Source: Thysanoteuthis rhombus
Lineage: Eukaryota; Mollusca; Cephalopoda; Oegopsida; Thysanoteuthidae
Length of the DNA stretch: 64,000 nt
Assembly (NCBI GenBank): GCA_963457665.1
Contig: OY735222.1
Coordinates: 43,586,543-43,650,542, forward strand
Direction: 5' to 3'
A program made the translations under genes and the position numbers. Shown piece after piece: positions 55,991 to 64,000 of the stretch. The stretch's first letter is position 1. Each line of letters opens with the position of its first letter. The notes beneath the pieces are model-generated. The model was not told where the DNA came from. It made no database searches and saw only the letters and a program-made list of their open reading frames with translations.

Positions 55991-57536
55991 CATTATACTC
56001 AGTCTCTTAATGTCCGTCGTTGGACATGGTTCCCACCCCCAGGATCCACCATATTTATCTATCATGGGCATTGCAAAGCCAGTATTTTCTGAATTTGTTT
56101 AGTCGATCTCTCCATCTTGCATTTAGTCGGCCTTGGTTTCGTATGTGTTCTCTTGGAATTTATGTTGTGAGTTGTGATATCCATTGGTTGTCTGTCATTA
56201 TTGTAACATGACCCGCCCATTGCCATTTGAGTTTTTTTTTTTTATAGATTCTATAATGTCTCGGATCCCCGTCCCCTCCTGACATATGATGCTGTCTTGT
56301 GATCTCTCAATGTGAAGTTGAGCATGATTCTTTCACGTGCACGTTGCATGCTTCTCAGTAGGCGGGTCTGTTTCTTAGCTCAGTCCCATGTTTCAGCTCC
56401 TTAAGTGACTATCGGGAGGATTCATTGGTTGTATACTCTTTAGGATTATTGGGATCGTCTTGTTTTTGAAGGTTGAGCTTGCTCTGCTGAAGGCTCGCTA
56501 TTTCTGCTTGATTTCTTCTTCTTTTGTTTGTTTCATAGACATTTGTCATCCTAGGTAAATGTAGTGGTATAATTTCTCCAGTATCTTCGATTTCGACAGT
56601 TATGTCCTTATCCTTATTCTTATGTGATTGTTGCACATGACTTTTGTCTTACTGAAGTTCATGTGTAGGCCGATTCTTTTTCTTTCTTCGTTTAGTTCAT
56701 CTCGCATTAGATGTAGGTCGTGCAGGATCTCCACAAAAAAGGCGATGTATTCTGCAAATCTAAGATCGCTGAGATATTTGCCGTCTATTTTGATTCCCTC
56801 TCAGTCCACGTTCTGGAAGATCATCTCAAAGCAGGCTGTGAAGAGTTTGAGTGTATGGTGTCATTTACTCTCACTCCTTTTTGAAGTTTGAATGGTTCAG
56901 AATCCTTATGTTGCCTGGTAAAGGAGTTGCTGTGATTGTAGATATGTTGCAGTACTTTGACGTATACAAGGTGTACACCTTGTAGGGTGATGGCCTTCAT
57001 GATCATGGGAGTTGAATGCATTCTTGAAGTCTATAAATGCTACAGGATTGGTATTTCGTATTCTGCTGCTTTTTTTTCGGCTGATTTGTTGAATGAAGAT
57101 GGTCCATGATCGAGTAGCTCTTCTGAATCCAGCTTATTCCCGAGGTTGATTTTCATCTAGTGTTTTGGGCGATCTGATCGGAGATGATTTTTGTGGAAAG
57201 TTTGTATTTGCAGTTGAGTAGGCTTGTAGGTCTGAAGGTGTGGAGGTCTTTGGGGTTTCCGTCTTTGTGTAGGAGCATTATGATTGCTGAGTTCCATTCT
57301 TTCGGGATTCTACTCTGTTATGGACAAAATTTGAACAAATTAGCTAGCTTTTTGTAGACGATCTTACCAGTTGTTGTTTTGGGTTTTTTTTTAGCTAGCT
57401 TTTTGTAGACAACCTTACCAGTCTTTCTGAGTATATCGATGGTTATCTACTTCAGGGGCTTTTCCTTTTTTTTCCCCCTTTCTTTTTTTCTTGGTGGCTC
57501 TTTTTATTTCGCATGGTGTAACTTCTGGGATATTAT
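55991..57536 (-). pseudogene. RTE-like reverse transcriptase, longest copy (copy 12), catalytic site lost
   Basis: Minus strand, high to low: [72 protein letters not shown], then KIISDQIAQ. Next: RATRSWTIFIQQISR-like remains, the insertion AFIDFKNAFNSHDHEGHHPT, SNSFTRQHKDSEPFKLQKGV, RVNDTIHS. Then ISDLRFAEYIAFFVEILHDL (positions 56720-56765), GLHMNFSKTKVMCNNH, YNQ.ILPIVT, RSMQRARERIMLNFTLRDHK and WQWAGHVTIMTDNQWISQLT, then NKFRKYWLCNAHD. The palm motif should read FADD; here it is FAEY, so both catalytic Asp are gone. Stops and frameshifts are frequent. A 52-bp local duplication lies near its 5' end (57341-57423). Confidence 0.85.
57341..57423. repeat. Local 52-bp tandem duplication
   Basis: TAGCTAGCTTTTTGTAGACG with ATCTTACCAGT (57341-57371) is repeated with few changes at 57392-57423, inside the RTE reverse transcriptase remnant. 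Confidence 0.8.
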
Positions 57537-57632
57537 ATACATAGAGAGATCCAAACAGAATATATACTGCTTACACATACAAACACACGTACACATACAC
57601 GTGCACGTACATACACATGCATATATATTTAT

Positions 57633-57639
<7 letters not shown>

Positions 57640-57686
<47 letters not shown>
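57640..57686. repeat. (TA)n microsatellite
   Basis: About 22 TA units. Confidence 0.97.
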
Positions 57687-57690
<4 letters not shown>

Positions 57691-57788
57691 CTTGAACACA
57701 CGAATGCACGCACACAATCACACATACACATGCATCTATACATATATGTATATTGGTATTGCTTACATGGGGCAGCAGCTGGAATCTG

Positions 57789-57790
<2 letters not shown>

Positions 57791-57869
<79 letters not shown>
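57791..57869. repeat. (TA)n microsatellite
   Basis: About 39 TA units; the long IY frames across here are artefacts. Confidence 0.97.
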
Positions 57870-57872
<3 letters not shown>

Positions 57873-59200
57873 TTCGGGAAATGGTTGCACAAAGTACAGA
57901 TCTTTTTAAAATTTCGGAAATTTTCAGCAAACGAGGAAGAAACAGATTGCTGATGACTAGAAATGTATATGTGTTACCAACAGGATAGGTATATTATACG
58001 CATAATCTAAATGCATTGCTAGAGATTTGACGATTATAGAAAGTTTACCAAATAGATTTATCGTAAATGATTTTGCCAAAGAAATGCATCACGTATGAAG
58101 AATAAAAGGGATTGTCAGTAGCCTGTGATTAAGATCAACGTAATTGACAGAATGTAGCTGTTATTTGTATATTTTGAGACTTTGTAGATCTGTGTTTAGA
58201 ATGTTTATCTAGCAAGCCGTTTATCGTGAGCTGGTTTCTCATAGGTGTTTTTTCTCATGATCCTGGTCTCGCAGCAAACTTTGCAGGATCAAACAAATAT
58301 CTCGTATCAAATTCTCAATAAAATAATAACGGATGTGCAGTTTTCCCTGAATGTAGAGCTTCCCTGTAAAAGCCTTTCATAAACCGGAGAGGAGCAAAAC
58401 TAAGAAGCAAGTATCAATAAACTGTATGGTGGAAAGATTGAGCTCTGCCAGACCCGATAAATTGTGTGGATGGTATGTCAGAATCGACAAAACTTAGGAT
58501 GGTTGTAGGGAGTGTAGACTTGGTGTAGAAGAGGATTGCTCTGCCTCTATAACAGTTTGCAACAAAACAAGAATTGAACGCTACTTTTTAAGGCAAAAAT
58601 CGTGTAAAGTGGGCTAAACCTGTATTTTAATTTCATTTGTAGTTTTTTTTTTCAGAGAAGATTTCGTTTCAATGGAAGAGTCCATTGTTTCTTTGGGAAA
58701 GTGCATGGTTAGGGACTGAGAATTTTTAAAAAGTCACAGTTCATCGTGTAAGTAGATTCTTTCGTTATACCTGAGCAAAGACTTCGTTTCCCACTTCAAT
58801 GCTCTGAAACCAATTGTGCAGAACATAAGATAATGGAAAAATTTTAAAATAAATTCCCCACACACACCAAAACTTCTGATCAGTATATCTACATATATAC
58901 ATATATATATTCATATTTCTTTGTATCTGCACATAGGAACACTTTCATATCTAAATACATACGATCGAATCGGTATCTGCTTTTATCGATACAGAACCTT
59001 CTATGCACGCACGAGCCAGTCTATATTTACATATATATAAATACTTTTGCCAGCCTGGCTCAGAGAATCATACCAACGTGAATTAATCAAATATCCTCCG
59101 TCTTCGCCATCTGCCCGCTCTTCACCGTGCCGTGGTCTCCCCTCCCCCCCCCCCCTGCATCAGACGAATTCGGTCCGCAATAATTCTATGAATATCCACA
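57870..59200. other. Unannotated sequence
   Basis: No repeat family or credible gene. 59045-59165 is more GC-balanced, with a C12 run at 59142-59154. Confidence 0.4.
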
Positions 59201-59388
59201 CAAAAGGAGAGAGTAAGGAAGAAAGGGTGAAATCGCGAGGGAGAGTCGAGTAAATAAGACAACGATGAAGAAGAAGAAAAAAAGAAAGAACGGTGTGGAA
59301 AGGAAGAAGGTATAAACAATGTGATGGAAAGACAGCGATGAAGGTGGAAAAAAAGGATGATGTGAAAAGAAAGAAAGAAAGAAAGAAA

Positions 59389-59422
<34 letters not shown>

Positions 59423-60160
59423 GAAAAAAAAGAAAAGAAAGAAGATATGAAAATTGAGATGGAAAGGCAATGAAAAGGGGGGAAAAGGATATAGGAGGGA
59501 TAAAAATAGAAAGAAAGAAAGAAAAAAGAGAGAAAGAAAGAAAGAAAAAAAGAAAAAAGGGAAAGAAAGACAGGAGAAAGAAAAAGAAAACATTAGAAAA
59601 GGGGAAAGAGAAAGAAAACATAAAGGGAAAAATATAAAGACAGCGACAAAAAAGAAAAAAAGACAAATAAAATTGTAAGAAAAACAAGAAAGAAGAGGTA
59701 AAAGTTGAAAGAAAGAGATAGGGAAGACTAGAATACGAAGGAAGAAAGAGTCGAGAATAAGAAAGAAACACTTACTAAAACAAAAGAGAAAGGTTCTGAA
59801 AAAATAAAATAAAGAAAATTCCGCCATAAAAGTGGAAGAGAAAGACTGAAGCAAAAAAAAGGGAAAAAGAAAAGAAAAAATGATAGAAAGAAAGAACTAT
59901 AGAAAGAGAAAAAAGTAAGGAATAGCGAGATGAAAAGAGAAAATCGAGGAATAAAGAGGGAAAAGATGAAAGAAATGGTTATAATAAAAAAAGAAAAGGG
60001 CATGAATGAAATGGAAAAGAAGAAAGAAACAAAAGCGAGAGATGCGAGAACAAGTAAATAAAGGAAGAAAAAATATCTTTTTTTAAAAAGCCAAAAAGTA
60101 GAGAAGAAAAAAAAAGGAAAGGAATAAGAAGAGAAAGAGATAGGGAGAAAAGACATATAT
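59200..60160. repeat. Polypurine tract of about 1 kb (GAAA-rich)
   Basis: Almost all A and G on the plus strand, with regular (GAAA)n at 59365-59430 and 59505-59560. The 163-222-codon minus frames rich in S, F and L across it are composition artefacts. Confidence 0.9.
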
Positions 60161-60259
60161 TCATAAATACATATGTCCGTCTGAGTTTGCTTATTCAAAG
60201 ACGCCAGCGAACCTACCATAGTGTGAAAGAATCGACCGCCTGTGAAGAATACAAATCAC

Positions 60260-60471
60260 CTTAGAATAAACACCAGTTGACTTGGAGCCAATGGTAAGCC
60301 GACGTCCCTTCCAGCTTGGGTCCTGCGCCGATCGAATTTAATCAAAATACTTCTGACATTTTCAACACCAGAAGAGTCGAAAATGTTACCCACCTCCTGC
60401 CGATACCCACTTTCAATCTCACTAAAAATGCCATCAATTCTATCTTTTTTCCCATTGTGGGCTAGTGTCAG
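60260..60471 (-). CDS. Candidate coding exon
   Basis: The minus strand is open for about 67 codons: LTLAHNGKKDRIDGIFSEIE, SGYRQEVGNIFDSSGVENVR, SILIKFDRRRTQAGRDVGLP and LAPSQLVFILR. It is flanked by splice-like borders: acceptors CACCTCTAG (exon start 60471) or GACACTAG (exon start 60461), and donor CTAAG|GTGATT (exon end 60260). The frame closes at TGA directly at the donor. The composition is balanced and hydrophilic, unlike the neighbouring low-complexity frames. I do not recognise the family; it may be a host exon or part of a transposable element. Confidence 0.3.
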
Positions 60472-60479
60472 CTAGAGGT

Positions 60480-61300
60480 GACGTCAGGCGCTTGAATTAT
60501 GTCTCTTTAATTATCTCCCCTCTTGGAAAAGGCGAGAATTATGACCATTGGTATTGTAGGCCTTAGCAGACGTTTTATTGTCACGGAATCTAGTTTATTT
60601 GAAAGTGAATGGAGCTGCTGCTAGAGGACTTCTGTCATGTTTTTTTCGCTTGATCCATCCAGGAACTTTTCTGAATGATAGTGTCAAAATGTGACTTTTT
60701 TTCAAGGGGGGAGAACTCATCAGATATCTTTCTTCAATCCACTACAGCGAGGTTCTTCGAAGTACTGGACCCGACACATTACTTGTCGCAAGGTCTTGCT
60801 GATCAAATTCTAGGTTCATAATAAATATATAAATAAATAAAAAGAGGGAAAAAATATTGGTGACAATGAAATAATCAAAATTTGAAACAAGCTGTCCCAG
60901 AAACCATATAAACTGCCGACCATAGTATGTAAGTAGTTATTGTTTAATGTGAAATTTTATATCTATATGGTTTTACTAAGCATTTCTTTTAATTATCCCC
61001 AGTAATGCAATGCTGTATTGGTGTCCATTTATACTAAGTTTATCCCCAGTTTAGCATAAATTCTAATGGCAAATTGAACAACCAAAAGAACCCATGACTG
61101 GGGGTAATTAAAAAAAGTTTCCAAAAGATGAAAAAAAAGTTTGGAAAATACGTTTTACATAGCTTCTTCACTATCAAAACACCCAAAGAATGTGTATTTG
61201 GATATTTAGAAAAAGCAAAACACCACTATCAAAGAAAAGAAAAACGTTTTCAGATAGGGTCTAGTAATGAACTTTTACAATCCAAGTAGAACGGTGCCGT
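60480..61300. other. Unannotated sequence
   Basis: No match recognised. Confidence 0.4.
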
Positions 61301-61304
61301 CTGA

Positions 61305-61305
<1 letters not shown>

Positions 61306-61335
<30 letters not shown>

Positions 61336-61377
61336 CATACATACATACATACATACATACATACATACATACATACG
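61306..61377. repeat. (CATA)n microsatellite
   Basis: About 18 tetranucleotide units. The YVCM-repeat minus frame across it is an artefact. Confidence 0.98.
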
Positions 61378-61839
61378 TATCAGTGGCGTTTGGTGTTTTG
61401 AATCACAGGCGTATTGGGGGCTAAAGTTACACGTCAAAATATTTTCACGTTTGTGAAAGGGTCGGATAGAAAAAGATAATTTGAAACGATCTAGGGAAGG
61501 TTGTCCCGATTTTATGAGATGGAGTTTCACACACTTGCTCATTCAATGTTACAAGCAGTGAACAAATTTAAAGGAAAAAAGAGGGAATTAATTAAGAGTC
61601 TTTTAGTGGAACATTTTTCTCATTTCCCGTAATTAGCGGACGAAAAGTAAATCGTGAAGGAGGAAAAGGAAAGTTTTAAATTCGTTTTTGTTTCGTTTGT
61701 TTTTTATAAATCCTCAAAAGCTTCTTTAGATGGACACTCGTCAGAGGGTGACTCCAGAAAATCTTATATTTGTTTTACTTAACATTTCTTACATTGTGCC
61801 AGAAAATACTCTTCCTGTCCATTGCCTTTTAAAGGCATT

Positions 61840-61930
61840 AAATTATTTTTGCGTTTCTGAGCATCCGTAACTCCAAGCACACCCATTATATAAAACAATA
61901 TACGACATCGATACATACATAAGGAAAATT
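61840..61930. repeat. Short dispersed repeat G, copy 1
   Basis: TTGCGTTTCTGAGCATCCGT, AACTCCAAG, then CGATACATACATAAGG. It resembles 62818-62905 in the same orientation. Confidence 0.45.
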
Positions 61931-61934
61931 GGGT

Positions 61935-62300
61935 GAAAACTGAAAGGGACCTATGAGAACCATGCAACGTGCATAAGATAAAATCATGCTCACCGTAATA
62001 TGGAGATATCATAAGACACCAAAGTATATTAGAGATATCATCGGATCAATAAAAAAAAATTGAATGGCAATGGGTTGGTTAGGTTGCAAGAATGTCAGAC
62101 AACAACTTAGCATAACGATTCTCAACATGGATCTTTAGAGATCAAATGCGAAACCGAGACTGTCATACTATAATGGCGGGACTAACTCGACATGTTCAGA
62201 AAGTACTGCCCCAGTGATGCCCACGATAGTGATGTCTGGCGAATATTGGGGAAAGTTTGTGTCGAACAACGTGACGCTAGAAGTCTAATGATAATATTGA
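61935..62300 (+). mobile_element. RTE-like LINE 3' fragment (copy 13)
   Basis: Encodes a diverged C-terminus: RTMQRA, KIMLTVIWRYHKTPKYI, WQWVG, KYCPSDAHDSDVWRILGKVC, VEQRDARSL. The end ATGATAATATTG is an eroded tail. Confidence 0.72.
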
Positions 62301-62817
62301 TAAATATGAATTCACTAATAATCGTATTATGAACTTTTTAATCCATACTTTTATTTGCCTTTTCGCTTGCTAAATTTTATTAAGAGTTCCTACTTTTGGT
62401 GCCCTTTAACAAGTTATAATTTAACCGAATTCGACCAAAATACACGTATGGATATTACATGTATGTGTTTATATGTATGTATCACAAGTATGCTCTAAGC
62501 TACTTACACACGAAAAAGCAAAATTATTTGGGGTGTTTGATGAGAATATCAGTTGAGAAGAGTTTTTAAGTATTTGTTTTTTGTTTTTTAATCATCTTCG
62601 TCTTTTGTTTTACTATGAATCTTCAATTCACGGTAATTTTAAAATCTTGAACCATTTTAAGGCTTTTCAATAACCCTCTTATTTGTTTTTACTTGATCGC
62701 CGTTTGTAGGATCAAACGAGCGAGGGTGTGAAACTTTACAATTGACCATCGAAACAACCCCCGTACATTGTACAAAATGTTTTTCACTGTTCACTTTTCA
62801 CAGATACTAAAATATAC

Positions 62818-62905
62818 TTGCGTTTTTGTACATCCATAACTCTAAATGATCCTGTGATACAAATTACCATACATCCCCGGTACGTAAGTATGTACTGGGA
62901 GTGTG
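62818..62905. repeat. Short dispersed repeat G, copy 2
   Basis: TTGCGTTTTTGTACATCCAT, AACTCTAAATGATCC, CGGTACGTAAGTATG; matches 61840-61930. Confidence 0.45.
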
Positions 62906-63099
62906 TACAGAAAGATTTAATTCGATATCATGGACAAAAAATATATTCGGGAAATATCTCAACGGCAACCTTGTTATCAGTTACCAAAAATATCATCTTT
63001 TTGTATAGGTACATTCGGTTTGAGTTACATAAAATAATTGTACAGCACCATTATCATTCATTGACTATAATGTTCCAAATTCCAAACCCACCCAACCAA

Positions 63100-63702
63100 G
63101 TTGAGAAGGTCTTACCTGTGGGGGAAGGGGCGCGTTTGCCCTTTCTCCAGCTGACAACAATGTGTACAGAGAGGGGAATCAAGGTTGTGCCAAACTTCCT
63201 CTACTTCAAAATTATCGATCCAATGGTACTGACAGGGATATTAAAGATCTTGGCAATGGCCTTATAGCCCAAACCTTCATTACGTCGCTTAATTACAACA
63301 TTTTTTGTTCGATTGAGAGCTCCTTTTCTCTAAGCACGACTGACTCGTTTCAGGGAGGTAAAAGTAATGAATGTCCACTGTGATGAAATCATACCTTAAT
63401 TAAGTATCACTGGAACATTCCAGAAGTCTCTATACAGGTGCAGAATGGTCTGGACCTCAATTCTCTCTTAAATGACGTTTTTATGATGAATTTTTTTATA
63501 GTGTCTGAATACTTTTTTTCCAACTTTACTTTTGTTTATATTTTATCCTGTATCGTACGCTTGGGAACACCTATGTTTTTCTTTGTAATTGTCAATTATA
63601 TATCAAAATACACCACCTGGGGAAATTCGAAGTAAATGTGACGATTGGAAGTATATTGAATGAATACTTTTCAAGTATCCAAATACCTCTTACCTCTAAC
63701 GG
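63100..63702 (-). mobile_element. Tc1-like element, 5' half (second copy)
   Basis: The right inverted repeat (reverse complement CCGTTAGAGGTAAGAGGTAT then TTGGATACTTGAAAAG, ending 63702 before TA) matches the ends of the element at 36062-37510. The minus strand encodes NEGLGYKAIAKIFNIPVSTI then GSIIL, the helix-turn-helix of a Tc1 transposase, and continues to a GR-rich linker near 63130. The catalytic part and the left end are absent. Confidence 0.72.
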
Positions 63703-64000
63703 TATGTATGTATCTTTCTTCTAAGGGGATCAAGTACCATATTACGTTTCTGTTTATGCAAAATTAGGTACTATGAATTAGTCCATCATATAAATTAGTG
63801 GAAGTTATAGCATAAATGTCAACTGTCGCAATCATAATATTGTAAAAGACCCTACTCTATGGCCGTTGATACACAGGTTATCACACAATATAGTGTTGCT
63901 CGATCAAGACCGTAGAGTGGCCTTTTGTGGTGTCTCTTCTTCTGATTGGCGTCTTTTCAAGACCAGATTTCTTTCAAGGGTGGAGGTCCTTTTAGGGTCA
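63703..64000. other. Unannotated sequence to window end
   Basis: No match recognised. Confidence 0.4.

Noticed and set aside
57439..57988. Frames of 123-156 codons with long IYIYIY runs, and similar ones at 4.2, 7.6, 16.7 and 55.5 kb.
   Set aside because: Translations of TA, TG and CA microsatellites.
30300..58720. A match between 30340-30410 and 58650-58720 (GTTTCAATTGAAGAGTC versus GTTTCAATGGAAGAGTC).
   Set aside because: Too short and not extended on either side to call a repeat family.
59160..59854. Minus-strand open frames of 203 and 222 codons rich in Ser, Phe and Leu.
   Set aside because: They arise from the polypurine tract, which rarely forms stops on its pyrimidine strand. There is no domain-like composition.
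62818..63267. 149-codon plus frame near the window end.
   Set aside because: Its second half is antisense to the Tc1-like transposase and its start lies in repeat G, so it is a mosaic frame.

Overview
The window is AT-rich eukaryotic DNA, almost certainly from an animal. I see no bacterial gene packing, operons, true tRNA or rRNA genes, or CRISPR arrays. It carries dozens of microsatellites, many of them compound (TA, CA, GA, ATT, ATG, GATA, CATA), plus a dense layer of decayed retrotransposons, DNA transposons and tRNA-derived SINEs. This mix, with RTE-like LINEs ending in ATG repeats and restriction-like-endonuclease LINEs ending in AAT repeats, suggests an invertebrate with a large repetitive genome. 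A mollusc, perhaps a coleoid cephalopod, is my guess from general knowledge; nothing in the sequence proves it.

Layout. 0-10.8 kb: a tRNA-derived SINE, microsatellites and several 3' fragments of one RTE-like LINE family, on both strands. 11.2-15.1 kb: an antisense cluster of LINE fragments with a PD-(D/E)XK-like C-terminus and AAT tails, including about 1.1 kb of a reverse transcriptase 3' half. 15.2-18.4 kb: a dispersed repeat, microsatellites and a second type of dispersed repeat. 18.8-21.4 kb: the ruin of a large multi-domain protein gene, broken by an antisense RTE insertion and by a repeated sequence. 22.4-25.1 kb: another dispersed repeat, an RTE 3' end and an antisense RTE endonuclease domain. 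26-31 kb: a roughly 340-bp block flanked by a 12-bp direct repeat, one copy of an approximately 0.8-kb dispersed duplication, and a tandem pair of tRNA-like units. 32-38.6 kb: the best RTE reverse transcriptase C-terminus, a nearly complete dead Tc1-like element with terminal inverted repeats, and a mariner remnant. 39-49.5 kb: sparse sequence with an inverted RTE pair, SINE-like units, the second duplication copy and a Tc1-type MITE. 50-58 kb: a possible rolling-circle or LINE end, RTE fragments, a large AT-rich palindrome and the longest reverse transcriptase remnant, whose catalytic Asp-Asp pair is lost. 59-64 kb: a 1-kb polypurine tract, a candidate exon, an RTE 3' end and half of a second Tc1-like element.

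No intact cellular gene is demonstrable. The window reads as intergenic or intronic DNA. A few short open stretches with plausible splice borders (60260-60471 minus, 8984-9144 plus, 15275-15416 plus) and some longer open frames (1714-2265 minus, 25311-25835 plus) are listed as low-confidence candidates. Family assignments rest on motifs I recognise from memory; no search was run. Repeat boundaries are by eye and are generally good to about 10-30 bp.
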